64,000 nucleotides of DNA from Aquibacillus rhizosphaerae. Its GTDB lineage: Bacteria > Bacillota > Bacilli > Bacillales > Amphibacillaceae. Location: contig NZ_JASTZU010000041.1 in NCBI RefSeq assembly GCF_030282825.1, positions 1-64,000 of the forward strand, given 5' to 3'. Of this stretch, positions 38,096 to 47,019 are shown piece after piece. The position numbers and the translations under genes are program-made. The notes under the pieces were generated by a model. That model worked only from the letters and a program-made list of their open reading frames with translations, was not told the origin of the DNA and made no database searches. The number at the start of each line of letters is the position of its first letter. Positions within the stretch are counted from its first letter, which is position 1.

Positions 38096-39283
38096 ATGTC
38101 CACATCAGATTCTAATAAAAATGGTAAGGCTAAAGAAAAAAGAATAAAGAACAATCAAGAAAAGAAAAATATGTATCAATTATTCCAAGATCGTGCACAA
38201 TTACGTGGTGAAGAAGCGCGGCTTGTTAGAAGAATTGTGGCTATATTACTAGCTGTCATTATTATTGTCGTTGTAGGTGGGGGTACTACTGGTTATTTAT
38301 ACATTAAGTCAGCGTTAGAACCAGTAAATCCAGATGATGATAGTACTAAAACAGTTGAAATACCTTTAGGGTCTTCATCATCACAAATCGCAAATATTTT
38401 AGAAGACAACGGTATTATAAAGAATAGTATGATATATCGGTTTTATATTAAATTTAACAATGCCTCAGATTTTCAAGCTGGTGAGTATGATCTTTCCCCT
38501 TCAATGACATTAAGTGAAGTGACTGATTCCATACAAACTGGTAAAATATTGCAAGAACCTGTATTCTCTGTCACGATTCCTGAGGGGAAAACGATAGATG
38601 AAATTGCACAATTGTATGAAGACAAGGCGAACATAGATAAAGACGAATTTATTGAAACTGTAGAAGATGAGGAATATATCCAAACACTAATGGAAAAATA
38701 CCCTTTAATCTTGACTGAAAAGATATTAGATGAATCTATCCGAACACCTTTAGAAGGCTATTTATTTGCTGCTACATATCAGTTTTATGAAGAAAATCCA
38801 AGTATAGATACGATTATAAATTCTATGCTTCAAAAAACAGAAGATGTAGTCTTGCCTTATATGGATCAGATTAATGCACGTGAAGATTGGGGAGTTCACG
38901 AAGCGATTACGATGGCCTCATTAGTGGAGAGAGAAGCTAGAAATGAAGAAGAAAGAAAGCGAATTGCTGGTGTTTTCTACAACCGACTAGCTGAAAATAT
39001 GATGTTACAAACAGACCCGACTGTTTTATATGCTTTAGGTGAGCATAAAGATAGAGTTTTATATAAAGACTTAGAAGTCGAGTCACCATATAACACATAT
39101 CAAATTACTGGGTTACCGATTGGACCGATTTCTAATTTTGGGGAAAGTTCTTTAATTTCTATACTAGAGCCAGAAGATACCAACTATATGTATTTCGTTG
39201 CGGCAAATGATGGAGAAATTTACTTTGCAGAAACGTATGAAAAACATAAAGAATTAGTTAACCAATACCTAGATAGAGAATAG
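38096..39283 (+). CDS. mltG: Endolytic murein transglycosylase MltG
   Basis: MltG cuts nascent glycan strands at the membrane and so ends their extension. Of the 395 residues, about 1-45 are cytoplasmic and charged, one membrane helix (RRIVAILLAVIIIVVVGGGTTGYLYI) follows, then a LysM-like part and the YceG catalytic domain with MASLVEREARNEEERKRIAGVFYNRL (catalytic E in LVEREA) and QTDPTVLYALG. ATG 38096 is preferred to 38078 because gaaaggggga precedes it. B. subtilis yrrL is at the same position. The gene has its own terminator. Confidence 0.94.
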   Translation: MSTSDSNKNGKAKEKRIKNNQEKKNMYQLFQDRAQLRGEEARLVRRIVAILLAVIIIVVVGGGTTGYLYIKSALEPVNPDDDSTKTVEIPLGSSSSQIANILEDNGIIKNSMIYRFYIKFNNASDFQAGEYDLSPSMTLSEVTDSIQTGKILQEPVFSVTIPEGKTIDEIAQLYEDKANIDKDEFIETVEDEEYIQTLMEKYPLILTEKILDESIRTPLEGYLFAATYQFYEENPSIDTIINSMLQKTEDVVLPYMDQINAREDWGVHEAITMASLVEREARNEEERKRIAGVFYNRLAENMMLQTDPTVLYALGEHKDRVLYKDLEVESPYNTYQITGLPIGPISNFGESSLISILEPEDTNYMYFVAANDGEIYFAETYEKHKELVNQYLDRE

Positions 39284-39294
39284 ATTATCAATGG

Positions 39295-39328
39295 AGTAGG
39301 GAATGAGTAGTTTTATTCCCTACTTTTC
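39295..39328 (+). terminator. Terminator after mltG
   Basis: The stem agtagggaat/attccctact (39295-39304 and 39315-39324) is perfect and followed by tttct. Confidence 0.85.
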
Positions 39329-39385
39329 TACGTATGAAAAATAATGATTTTCTCATAAACCATAATTTTAAGAGAGGGGTTTAAA

Positions 39386-40021
39386 ATGGACCAGCAATTA
39401 GAAAAATATTTGACAGAGCAACTAGATATAAGTCCAGCTTGGGCAAAAGAATTAGAGGAGTATGCAAAAACTAATAAGGTTCCAATTATGGAACCCCTCA
39501 GTATTGACTTTCTTAAGCAAATTATCCGAATGAGAAAACCAATGAACATATTAGAAATAGGTACAGCAATTGGGTATTCTGCTTTATGTATGTCAGAAGC
39601 GAATCCGCAAGCTAAGATTGTAACGATTGAAAGAGACGATATACGCTATCAGGAAGCAGTAAAAAATATAAACAATTTAAACAAACAAGAGAAAATAAAT
39701 GTTATGTTTGGTGACGCTTTGGAAATGACTAATAAGATCAAACAAAAAGGAGATTTTGACTTTTTGTTTATCGATGCAGCTAAAGCCCAATACAAACGTT
39801 TCTTTGAACTATACAGTGAGTGCCTAACAGAAGATGCTATTATAGTATCAGATAATGTCCTATTCAAAGGACTTGTGGCAAAAAACACGTATGGAAACGA
39901 ACGATTAGAGAAAGTAGCGAAAAAAATAAAGTCGTATAATGAATGGCTAGTAAACCATCCAGCATACAAAACAACAATTCTGCCAATTGGTGATGGAATT
40001 GCTTTAAGTGTAAAAAGATGA
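39386..40021 (+). CDS. trmR: tRNA 5-hydroxyuridine methyltransferase TrmR
   Basis: TrmR (YrrM) methylates 5-hydroxyuridine at position 34 to 5-methoxyuridine in Gram-positive tRNAs. The 211-residue protein shows the O-methyltransferase fold with [18 protein letters not shown] (SAM motif, about 52-70), TIERDD (motif II) and [18 protein letters not shown] (motif with metal-binding D, about 128-146), then [10 protein letters not shown]. In B. subtilis yrrN and yrrO (trhP1/trhP2, which hydroxylate U34) come next; both are missing here and udk follows directly. The udk frame overlaps the trmR stop. A site agagaggggt precedes the ATG. Confidence 0.9.
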   Translation: MDQQLEKYLTEQLDISPAWAKELEEYAKTNKVPIMEPLSIDFLKQIIRMRKPMNILEIGTAIGYSALCMSEANPQAKIVTIERDDIRYQEAVKNINNLNKQEKINVMFGDALEMTNKIKQKGDFDFLFIDAAKAQYKRFFELYSECLTEDAIIVSDNVLFKGLVAKNTYGNERLEKVAKKIKSYNEWLVNHPAYKTTILPIGDGIALSVKR

Positions 40022-40044
40022 ACGAACTAAAGGGGTTTGAAAAT

Positions 40045-40680
40045 ATGGACAAAAATAAACCGGTAGTGATAGGGGTAGCTGGTGGATCTGGTTCTGGAAA
40101 GACATCAGTTACACGCTCAATATGTCAACGTTTTGCTGACAAAACTATACTTGTTATTGAACAAGATTATTATTATAAAGATCAATCTGATTTACCATTC
40201 GAAGAAAGATTAAATACAAACTATGATCATCCACTGGCTTTTGATAACGATTTGTTAATTAAGCATGTGAATGAATTGTTAAAACAAAATTCTATACAAA
40301 AACCTGTGTATGATTATAAATTACATACTCGATCTCAAGAGATAATTGAAGTTGAACCAAAAGAGGTTATTATTTTAGAAGGTATATTAATTTTAGAAGA
40401 TCCACGATTATTAGATTTAATGGATATAAAAGTGTATGTTGATACAGATGCAGATGTTCGAATAATTCGGAGAATGCTACGAGATATAAAAGAAAGAGGA
40501 CGGACAATTGATTCTGTAATCGATCAATATATAAATGTTGTAAGGCCGATGCATTTACAATTTGTAGAACCGACAAAAAGGTATGCTGACATTATAATAC
40601 CTGAGGGTGGAGAAAACCTTGTAGCAATAGATTTAATGGCTACAAAAATTCAAACAATATTAAACAGGAAAACGTTTTAA
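40045..40680 (+). CDS. udk: Uridine kinase
   Basis: Udk phosphorylates uridine and cytidine to UMP and CMP for pyrimidine salvage. The 211-residue protein, equal in length to B. subtilis Udk, has the P-loop [12 protein letters not shown] (about 9-20), [22 protein letters not shown], and the LID-type [11 protein letters not shown] (about 140-150). The frame is open from 40018, overlapping trmR, but ATG 40045 with aaaggggttt upstream gives the standard start [11 protein letters not shown]. It is in the same transcription unit as trmR. Confidence 0.95.
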   Translation: MDKNKPVVIGVAGGSGSGKTSVTRSICQRFADKTILVIEQDYYYKDQSDLPFEERLNTNYDHPLAFDNDLLIKHVNELLKQNSIQKPVYDYKLHTRSQEIIEVEPKEVIILEGILILEDPRLLDLMDIKVYVDTDADVRIIRRMLRDIKERGRTIDSVIDQYINVVRPMHLQFVEPTKRYADIIIPEGGENLVAIDLMATKIQTILNRKTF

Positions 40681-40855
40681 TTGGTTTAATTAGAAAAGTA
40701 TTGAAAATTACTTAAAAATCTGCCATAGTATTTGTTATAGTTTTATTAAACCTTCGTGAACCATTATAATTAGTTGAATTTGTCTATAATGGTAAATACG
40801 GACTTATTATTGGAGCTAGATAGAAATATTGTTGGAGTCAAAAGGAGTGTTTGGA

Positions 40856-41332
40856 ATGGCTGTTGAAAAGAGCTACTACATGACCCAAGAGGGAAAAGAA
40901 AAGCTTGAGAATGAGTTAGAGTATTTAAAAACTGAAAGACGTCAAGAGGTTGTAGAACGCATTAAAATAGCTCGTGGATTTGGTGATCTATCTGAGAACT
41001 CCGAATATGATGCAGCAAAGGACGAGCAAGCTTTTGTTGAATCAAGGATTGTTCAAGTTGAAAATATGATTCGTCATGCTGTAATCATAGAAAATGATAA
41101 TCAAAATCCTAACGTTGTTTCTCTTGGTAAATCTGTTACTTTTAAAGAATTACCAGATGGCGATGAAGAAACATATACCATTGTAGGAAGTGCTGAAGCT
41201 GATCCGTTTGAAGGCAAGATATCAAATGATTCTCCAATCGCTAAAAGTCTCATAGGGCGCGAAATTGGAGAGAAAGTAACGGTACCTACTCCTGGTGGAG
41301 ATTTGGATGTTAAGATTATAAAAGTAAACTAA
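40856..41332 (+). CDS. greA: Transcription elongation factor GreA
   Basis: GreA rescues backtracked RNA polymerase by inducing RNA cleavage in the active site. The 158-residue protein has the N-terminal coiled-coil domain ([54 protein letters not shown], with the D and E residues at the tip) and a C-terminal FKBP-like domain. ATG 40856 follows aaggagtg; the open frame begins earlier at 40829. It stands in the usual udk-greA order and ends in a strong terminator. Confidence 0.96.
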   Translation: MAVEKSYYMTQEGKEKLENELEYLKTERRQEVVERIKIARGFGDLSENSEYDAAKDEQAFVESRIVQVENMIRHAVIIENDNQNPNVVSLGKSVTFKELPDGDEETYTIVGSAEADPFEGKISNDSPIAKSLIGREIGEKVTVPTPGGDLDVKIIKVN

Positions 41333-41337
41333 TTCAA

Positions 41338-41376
41338 AAATGCTTCATACCTTTTTGGTGTGAAGCATTTTTGAAT
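41338..41376 (+). terminator. Terminator after greA
   Basis: The stem aaaaatgcttcatacc/ggtgtgaagcattttt has one G-T-type pair and a short T loop; the T-run is part of the right arm. Confidence 0.93.
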
Positions 41377-41476
41377 TTTCTTGATGTATTGTAACTCGTG
41401 AAATATGATTTTTTGATACGATACCGAGTTTAAATTGTTTTAGGAATGTAGATACTTGAATCTGGAGGGGAAAAGT

Positions 41477-43198
41477 ATGAATAAAACTCGAGTTCAAGTA
41501 TGTATTGGAATTTTATTACTTTTTTTTGGATTCGCCATCTATAAATTAATCGATATTCAATTAGTATCTCCTGAAAGCTATGGACCAGAACAGGTGAATT
41601 TATTAGAAGAAAGTGTAAATCAGCGTACAAGCCAGATTACTTTATCGAGCGGGAGAGGAATCTTTGTTGATAGAGACAATCAACCGCTAAATACTTCTCT
41701 TAAAAAAGATATTATTATTTTTCCATTTGTTCAATCCATTGAATTAACTCCAACGATTGAAGATACGTTAAATTCTTTTGATGAAAATTGGGAAAATAAG
41801 TTAGGAAAAAAAGATGAAGCAGTATATCTTTCAGATTTAGTTGATCAAGAGATAACAGATTCGATTTACAATATAATTAATAAAGCATCCATTCCTGGTA
41901 TTGTCGCTGTTGAAAGGAACGTCCCTGGAGAGTTGTTAATTGCTTCACATCTACTTGGGGTTATTAGAAGTAATGAAGAAGAATATCGGGTTAGGTATGA
42001 AGAAAATACCACTTCTAATCATGCGCAACCAATAGGTATATCAGGTTTGGAAAAAACATTTGACCCATTTTTAATATCAGAAAATGATCAAAAGCTCATG
42101 TATCATGTAGATGCAAAAGGTGATCCATTATTAGGACTTGATATAAGATTTCAAGGAAAGAATGATCCATTTTATCCTATTCAAGTTCAAACCACTATCG
42201 ATACAGGGATTCAAAGCTTAACAGAAGAGATTCTAGACAAACACGGACTTATAAAAGGTGGAGTGGTGTTATTAGACGTCGATACCCAAGAAGTGCTTGC
42301 AATGGCTTCTAGACCTTCCATTGATCAAAGTGACCCTTTTAATAATAACTCTATTAACAATCAAATGCTTACAGCTCATTATCCTGGTTCCGTATTTAAA
42401 ACAGTAGTTGCAGCTGCGGCTATGGAAAGTAATATAAATCTGCTTGATGAAAACTATAATTGTAGTTTAGATTTATATGGTGAAGGTACTGCGGAACGTG
42501 ATTTAGGGGTTTTAAATTTTAGTCAGAGTTTTGCTCAAAGCTGTAATTATACATTTGGATTATTAGCAAATCAACTCATGACGGAAAATAGGTCTATTCT
42601 AGAAAGTTATGCAGACAAATTAGGATTACTCACTTCTGTCGGTTGGGAAGGTGATTTATATCATTTTGATAATTTTAAACAATTGCCTGAAGAAGAGGAA
42701 GGTAATGTTTGGGGAAATGAAGAAGATCGTTATGTTGAAAGGGCCATTGCACAGACAGCAATCGGTCAAAAGGAAGTTAAAGTAACACCTTTGGCTATCG
42801 CTAACATGATGGCAACAATAGCTAATAATGGTGTTAAAGGGGAAGTGAAGGTGGTTGACCAACTTCTATACAATAATGGAACAACAATGACGAAGTTTGC
42901 ACCGCATGCTAATATTGATAATAGCATTAAAGGAGAAACAGCAAAACAGCTTCAGCAGTTATTAGCAGCTGTTGTTCAGAACGGAACAGGGCAGAGATTA
43001 AGTGGGCTACAAATAGCAGGGAAATCTGGTACGGCTCAAACAGGTAGGGAGGATCAATATCACCATTGGTTTGCTGGATTCTTTCCGGTAGAAAATCCTG
43101 AATATGCAATGGTTGTAGTTGACTTAGATCAATCCACTGAAAAAGCAAAAACGTATCAAGTATATAAAGAGATTACAACAAGTTTACTTGAAAGTTAA
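41477..43198 (+). CDS. pbpI: Class B penicillin-binding protein (PbpI/YrrR type)
   Basis: This transpeptidase crosslinks peptidoglycan. The 573-residue protein has one N-terminal membrane anchor (about 7-25), a dimerisation-type region and the transpeptidase domain with motif SxxK at YPGSVFKTVV (about S305), SxN at QSCNYTFG (about 355), and KSGT at AGKSGTAQTG (about 515). There are no PASTA repeats, which separates it from SpoVD and PBP2B. B. subtilis PbpI (YrrR) follows greA in the same place and has been linked to sporulation. ATG 41477 follows tggagggg; the frame is open from 41456. Confidence 0.92.
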   Translation: MNKTRVQVCIGILLLFFGFAIYKLIDIQLVSPESYGPEQVNLLEESVNQRTSQITLSSGRGIFVDRDNQPLNTSLKKDIIIFPFVQSIELTPTIEDTLNSFDENWENKLGKKDEAVYLSDLVDQEITDSIYNIINKASIPGIVAVERNVPGELLIASHLLGVIRSNEEEYRVRYEENTTSNHAQPIGISGLEKTFDPFLISENDQKLMYHVDAKGDPLLGLDIRFQGKNDPFYPIQVQTTIDTGIQSLTEEILDKHGLIKGGVVLLDVDTQEVLAMASRPSIDQSDPFNNNSINNQMLTAHYPGSVFKTVVAAAAMESNINLLDENYNCSLDLYGEGTAERDLGVLNFSQSFAQSCNYTFGLLANQLMTENRSILESYADKLGLLTSVGWEGDLYHFDNFKQLPEEEEGNVWGNEEDRYVERAIAQTAIGQKEVKVTPLAIANMMATIANNGVKGEVKVVDQLLYNNGTTMTKFAPHANIDNSIKGETAKQLQQLLAAVVQNGTGQRLSGLQIAGKSGTAQTGREDQYHHWFAGFFPVENPEYAMVVVDLDQSTEKAKTYQVYKEITTSLLES

Positions 43199-43206
43199 GA
43201 TTAGGA

Positions 43207-43240
43207 GAGTCTCCGTTAGGACGGTTTGGAGACTCTTGAG
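43207..43240. terminator. Bidirectional terminator between pbpI and the KTSC-like gene
   Basis: The arms gagtctcc (43207-43214) and ggagactc (43228-43235) are perfect complements. The right arm overlaps the end of the convergent minus-strand gene. Confidence 0.75.
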
Positions 43241-43476
43241 TTATCTTCAATGTAAGGATAATTCGTAAGTAAATTTGTTTTTAGAAAGCTTTCTTTATCA
43301 ATAGTAATTACAAATTGGAAGACTTCTTCATCATTAATATTAAAAAATTTAATTTCACTGCCATTATAAAAATAGATGACAAAAACTTTATTATTTTTAT
43401 CATAACTTACCTTGTTAAATGTTTTTAAATCCCAAAGATTACGATTAAATGTCGTAATTTTCAAACCGAAACACAC
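43216..43476 (-). CDS. Small KTSC-like protein of unknown function
   Basis: This 79-86 residue protein runs opposite to all neighbours between pbpI and yrrS. Its core KVSYDKNNKVFVIYFYNGSEIKFFNI, then VFQFVITIDKESFLKTNLLTNYP, has the beta-strand spacing and final Y-P of the KTSC fold (YD...L.V.F.NG..Y.F..V...F.N....Y), although the K-T-S-C residues are not all visible. Starts are GTG 43476, with aaggag overlapping it, or TTG 43461 with better spacing. The family's function is unknown. Gene presence outside the B. subtilis order suggests insertion. Confidence 0.62.
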   Translation of the reverse strand: MCFGLKITTFNRNLWDLKTFNKVSYDKNNKVFVIYFYNGSEIKFFNINDEEVFQFVITIDKESFLKTNLLTNYPYIEDNSRVSKPS

Positions 43477-43582
43477 TCCTTCAATGGTCTTGTTAATCTC
43501 TTTATTAGATATCTATGTTCTATTTCCTTCACTTATGTCAAAACTAGAAGAAGTTCGACAAAAAAAGATTTTATTTTATTAT

Positions 43583-43625
43583 TTGACAAGCTATCATTGG
43601 TTCGTATTCTGTAACATAGTATAAT
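43583..43625 (+). promoter_or_regulatory. Overlapping sigma-A-type promoters for yrrS
   Basis: TTGACA (43583-43588) with TATTCT (43605-43610, 16-base spacing), and TTGGTT (43597-43602) with TATAAT (43620-43625, 17-base spacing) both fit sigma-A. Both sit just ahead of the yrrS ribosome-binding site. Confidence 0.55.
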
Positions 43626-43657
43626 GGAAAAGGATATATGTTAAGGAGGGGACTAGG

Positions 43658-44389
43658 ATGTCTGATGATTACAATTCAATTACTAGGGTTAACCGCTTTG
43701 AGAAAAGAAGAAAAAATACGAAAGCATTGACTATTTTTGGATCATTAGGAGGACTATTAATTGTATTCCTTATTGGATTGTTTATATTTGGTGGGAATAA
43801 TGAAGATGACGAGGTAAAATCTGCTAATAATGACAACGGTATCGTTGAGAATAATTCAGATAGTAAAGAAAAAAATTCTAATAATGCTTCTTCAGAAAAT
43901 GAAGTGGATTCAACTGAAAGGGAAGAAGTGGAGACGGAATCTGCATTGGACGGTCAGGATGATGCAGATCAGAGTAAGATTGAGTTAGAAACTGTAGAAT
44001 CTAGCGATGAAAATGTTATCGAAGCTTTTACTGGCAATTGGCAACCAGTCGGTACTACTCAGTCGGGAGATTTCTCATTTAGTTGGGAAACGGATTCTGA
44101 AGATTGGAAGGAATTGATGGAAGCTGTTAGACTTGCTACTCGCTTGAATGAAGATGACATGACCGAATGGTGGGTTGGAAGAGATGGAGATCAAAAAGTT
44201 GTAGCAACCGTTTCAAATAATGCTGAAACTGAGATTTATCGTGTCTATGTTACTTGGGTTAATGATCAGGGATGGAAACCTACTAGAGTGGAAATTTTAA
44301 AAGAAAATGATCAAAAAGACCGATTTGAAAATAATAATAATGAATCCGAAACACCTGAAAATGAACAAGATGAAACGGAGACAGAATAG
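43658..44389 (+). CDS. yrrS: YrrS-family (DUF1510) membrane-anchored protein
   Basis: A protein of 243 residues with a short basic cytoplasmic start (RVNRFEKRRKNTKAL), one membrane helix (about 25-45), a long Asn/Ser/Glu-rich linker (about 48-120) and a C-terminal domain containing GNWQPVGTTQSGDFSFSW and WWVGRDGDQKVVATVSNN. This is the DUF1510 (YrrS) layout. In B. subtilis yrrS follows pbpI and has been tied to sporulation division genes. The start follows aaggagggg. mtnN begins 12 bases after the stop codon. Confidence 0.88.
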   Translation: MSDDYNSITRVNRFEKRRKNTKALTIFGSLGGLLIVFLIGLFIFGGNNEDDEVKSANNDNGIVENNSDSKEKNSNNASSENEVDSTEREEVETESALDGQDDADQSKIELETVESSDENVIEAFTGNWQPVGTTQSGDFSFSWETDSEDWKELMEAVRLATRLNEDDMTEWWVGRDGDQKVVATVSNNAETEIYRVYVTWVNDQGWKPTRVEILKENDQKDRFENNNNESETPENEQDETETE

Positions 44390-44401
44390 GGGGAACAAAC
44401 G

Positions 44402-45094
44402 ATGGTTATCGGCATAATTGGAGCAATGGATGAAGAAGTGGAGCTTCTGCAGAATAACATGAAGATTGAAAGCAAAGAAGAGGTTGCAGGATGCTATTTT
44501 ACCAAAGGGATATTAAATGGAAAATCAGTAGTCCTTTTAAAATCAGGCATAGGTAAAGTGAACGCAGCAATGGCAACAACGATCCTACATGAGAAATATA
44601 AACCGAGCCTTGTTATAAATACAGGTTCTGCCGGTGGTTTTTCAACTGAATTAAAAGTTGGTGATATAGTTGTTTCAACGGAAGTTGCCCATCATGATGT
44701 TGATGTAACGGCTTTTAATTATGAATATGGTCAAGTGCCAGGTCAACCTCCTACATTTAAAGCAGATGAGGGTTTGATTTCTCATGCAATGGATGCTACA
44801 AATGAAATAAATGAAGTGAAGGCGATGAAAGGATTAATTGCAACAGGAGATTCTTTTATGCAGTCAGAAAATACGGTGGATTTTGTCAGAGGAAATTTCC
44901 CATCTATGATTGCAGCCGAAATGGAAGCTGCTGCAATTGCTCAAGTTTGTTATCAATATCATACTCCTTTTGTAGTAATTCGTGCGCTTTCTGATATAGC
45001 TGGTAAGGAGTCTTCTATATCTTTTGATGCATTCTTGAAGACGGCAGCAACAAATGCAGCAAACATAATTATGGAAATGGTGAAAAAGTTATAA
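44402..45094 (+). CDS. mtnN: 5'-methylthioadenosine/S-adenosylhomocysteine nucleosidase
   Basis: MtnN cleaves MTA and SAH to adenine and the thioribose product; this feeds methionine salvage and, through SAH, cysteine and AI-2 metabolism. The 230 residues begin [16 protein letters not shown] (catalytic E near 12), with [10 protein letters not shown] (about 76), [17 protein letters not shown] (about 168-184, SAH-binding ME) and [10 protein letters not shown] (catalytic D near 197). The B. subtilis order has mccA-mccB next; they are missing here and yrhC follows. The start follows agggggaac. Confidence 0.95.
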   Translation: MVIGIIGAMDEEVELLQNNMKIESKEEVAGCYFTKGILNGKSVVLLKSGIGKVNAAMATTILHEKYKPSLVINTGSAGGFSTELKVGDIVVSTEVAHHDVDVTAFNYEYGQVPGQPPTFKADEGLISHAMDATNEINEVKAMKGLIATGDSFMQSENTVDFVRGNFPSMIAAEMEAAAIAQVCYQYHTPFVVIRALSDIAGKESSISFDAFLKTAATNAANIIMEMVKKL

Positions 45095-45176
45095 AGTCTT
45101 TCCATCATTTACATCCCAAACTTTCTTTTTATGTATGATATGATGCATATATGGAAAAGGGAGAGGGGAAATAAGG

Positions 45177-45419
45177 ATGGAGTTACAATCTGAAAAAATA
45201 CAACAAAGAATAGAAGACTATAGTAGATTTTTAATAACTTTATTAATCCTTAGTATCTACTTTTATTTGGGAATGGTAATTAATATTTTTATTGAGCCAA
45301 CAGATAAAAGTACACTTTTAATAGGATTAATGTTAGGTAGTTTAGCAGTAGCAGGCTTTTTTACTTACCTACTGTCTAAGTGGAGAAAACAATTAAATGA
45401 AATAATAGAAATAAAATAA
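45177..45419 (+). CDS. yrhC: YrhC-like small membrane protein
   Basis: A protein of 80 residues with two membrane helices (about 17-37 and 45-66), a charged N-terminus (KIQQRIEDYSRF) and a basic end. It matches the YrhC-like family that closes the mtnN-mccAB-yrhC operon in B. subtilis. The function is unknown. It starts at ATG after gagagggga and ends in a strong terminator. Confidence 0.82.
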   Translation: MELQSEKIQQRIEDYSRFLITLLILSIYFYLGMVINIFIEPTDKSTLLIGLMLGSLAVAGFFTYLLSKWRKQLNEIIEIK

Positions 45420-45454
45420 AAACCTCTGACTTTTAAAATCAGAGGTTTTTATTA
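45416..45454 (+). terminator. Terminator after yrhC
   Basis: The stem aaaaacctctga/tcagaggttttt, with cttttaaaa in the loop, ends in tttttatt. It starts at the stop codon. Confidence 0.92.
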
Positions 45455-45542
45455 ATAAATTTTAGGTTTGTTATCTACAATGCCAGGCTACTAGCATGTG
45501 CTACGTCGCTAAAGTATCGAGCTTTTCCTATTTTGATTTATC

Positions 45543-45749
45543 TTAAAGATAATTGTAGTAGTAATAGCTGCCACCTAATACTAGCAATAAGACGATTCCT
45601 ACAATTAATAAACCGAATCCAATACCACTGCCTTTATTATAACCACTTCCATAGCCATAATTATAATAATTTCCATATCCGTAGTAATCACCATACCCTT
45701 CATAGGCTTGGTATGGGTAATAACTTGGATCGTAACCCCAATATGGCAT
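45543..45749 (-). CDS. Tyrosine/glycine-rich small membrane protein
   Basis: Of 68 residues, the first 45 are extremely rich in Tyr and Gly (GYGDYYGYGNYYNYGYGSGY), followed by one hydrophobic helix (IGFGLLIVGIVLLLVLGGSYYYYN). Similar Tyr/Gly-rich proteins with one hydrophobic segment (YjcZ-type) occur in Bacillus spores, and this gene stands directly downstream of sigK on the same strand. Start ATG follows ggcgggtgaaa. On the minus strand CATACTATA (45781-45789) resembles the -10 of sigma-E or sigma-K promoters, but I found no convincing -35. The coat role is an inference. Confidence 0.7.
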   Translation of the reverse strand: MPYWGYDPSYYPYQAYEGYGDYYGYGNYYNYGYGSGYNKGSGIGFGLLIVGIVLLLVLGGSYYYYNYL

Positions 45750-45826
45750 AAAATTTCACCCGCCTTATAGGTTTTTACTATATAGTATGGAAAAGGCTTA
45801 ACATTGAATGGGTGAATATCATCGTA

Positions 45827-46540
45827 TTATTCATTTCTTCTTTCTTTTTTATAATATTCATGAAAAATTTTCATTAATGCTCTTTTTTCAATTCTTGAAA
45901 CATAACTACGGGATATATTTAATTTCTTGGCAATTTCTCTTTGTGTTAAATCATCTTCATTTGCTAACCCATATCTACATATAATTACTTCTTTTTCTCG
46001 TTCATCTAGAATGTCTAAGTATTCTTTAATTTTAGCGACTTCCATATTTAACTGGATATATTCAATTACATCTTCATTTTCAGCTTGTAAAATATCAATT
46101 AAACTAATTTCATTTCCTTCCTTATCTTGCCCGATTGGATCTTGAAGAGAAACATCCTTTTTAGTCTTTTTTAATGCCCTTAGATGCATTAAAATTTCGT
46201 TTTCTATACAACGTGCAGCGTAGGTAGCTAGCTTAGTCCCTTTTCCGCTTGAAAAGCTTTCAATACCTTTGATTAAACCAATTGTACCAATTGAAATAAG
46301 ATCTTCGGTGTCCTCACCAGTATTCTCAAACTTTTTAACAATATGGGCTACAAGTCTTAAATTGTGTTCAATTAACATATCTCTTGCATGATCGTCGCCA
46401 TCTTGCATTTTCTGGATGTACTCTGCTTCTTCTTTCGGAGATAAAGGTTGAGGAAAGGCATGATTTTTTACATAAGATACAAAGAATAGCGCCTCTTTAA
46501 TAATTAGAGCTAATGCGCTTAAAATAGTAGACAAACACAT
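45827..46540 (-). CDS. sigK: Sporulation sigma factor SigK, uninterrupted
   Basis: This mother-cell sigma factor is made as an inactive precursor and cleaved late in sporulation. The 237 residues start with a hydrophobic pro-sequence ([26 protein letters not shown]). Region 2 has [39 protein letters not shown] and [25 protein letters not shown], and region 4 has [42 protein letters not shown] 46540 follows taggaggtgc; the frame opens at 46579. B. subtilis sigK is split by the skin element; here it is one piece. Confidence 0.96.
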   Translation of the reverse strand: MCLSTILSALALIIKEALFFVSYVKNHAFPQPLSPKEEAEYIQKMQDGDDHARDMLIEHNLRLVAHIVKKFENTGEDTEDLISIGTIGLIKGIESFSSGKGTKLATYAARCIENEILMHLRALKKTKKDVSLQDPIGQDKEGNEISLIDILQAENEDVIEYIQLNMEVAKIKEYLDILDEREKEVIICRYGLANEDDLTQREIAKKLNISRSYVSRIEKRALMKIFHEYYKKERRNE

Positions 46541-46693
46541 GCACCTCCTACGGTTTTTGGGCTTACGCCCATATAACACTTTATGTAGGAATAGGTGTAA
46601 TAGTGTCTGTCCATATAAATTCGCTTCCAGAAATTATCTTATTTTTTAAAAAGGTGTATAATAGTTTGAGTTAGTTTTGTTTTATCTTAAAAC

Positions 46694-46728
46694 AAAATAA
46701 AAACTCTTGAAGTATAACAACAAGAGTT
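46694..46728 (-). terminator. Terminator after sda
   Basis: Read on the minus strand, aactcttg/caagagtt (46721-46728 and 46702-46709) is followed by tttttatttt. Confidence 0.82.
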
Positions 46729-46762
46729 CGACAATTTGTGGCAATAGGTTTTCAAAAGAATG

Positions 46763-46906
46763 TTAATTTGCAAAGTAGCTAATCTCATGTATTAACGATC
46801 TACGTTGAATTTCCTTCTCTATCAACCTAATAAATTCACGACTCAAATCCAATTCATTTGCTTTATAGTAGGATTCAATTAATAATTCATCTGACAAATG
46901 TTCCAT
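46763..46906 (-). CDS. sda: Sporulation checkpoint inhibitor Sda
   Basis: Sda blocks KinA and KinB autophosphorylation so that sporulation does not begin while replication is disturbed. The 47-residue protein [19 protein letters not shown], then [19 protein letters not shown], is a helical hairpin that matches Sda in length and sequence. A longer in-frame start at 47011 exists, but ATG 46906 has the strong site aggagggg at normal spacing. It lies between sigK and yqeG, next to yqeG as in B. subtilis. Clustered DnaA boxes and a promoter lie upstream. Confidence 0.93.
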   Translation of the reverse strand: MEHLSDELLIESYYKANELDLSREFIRLIEKEIQRRSLIHEISYFAN

Positions 46907-46982
46907 AATAACCCCTCCTGTATTGGAGTCCCCTTCTTGTGAAACAGTAAGGGAATCAGTGTCTCGCGCTGAAGTTATTAAT

Positions 46983-47011
46983 ACTTTATCATGAATAGTA
47001 TAGTCGGACAA
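46983..47011 (-). promoter_or_regulatory. Sigma-A-type promoter of sda
   Basis: On the minus strand TTGTCC (47006-47011) and TAAAGT (46983-46988) have 17-base spacing. The nearest DnaA box is 8 bases upstream of the -35. Confidence 0.6.
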
Positions 47012-47019
47012 GTTGGAAG

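Noticed and set aside
43412-43624. Plus-strand 70-residue open frame ahead of yrrS
   Set aside because: It is antisense to the KTSC-like gene and covers the yrrS promoter region; it has no ribosome-binding site.
45533-45751. Plus-strand 72-residue open frame rich in His, Tyr and Asn
   Set aside because: It is antisense to the Tyr/Gly-rich protein, whose frame has a strong ribosome-binding site and a sensible hydrophobic segment.
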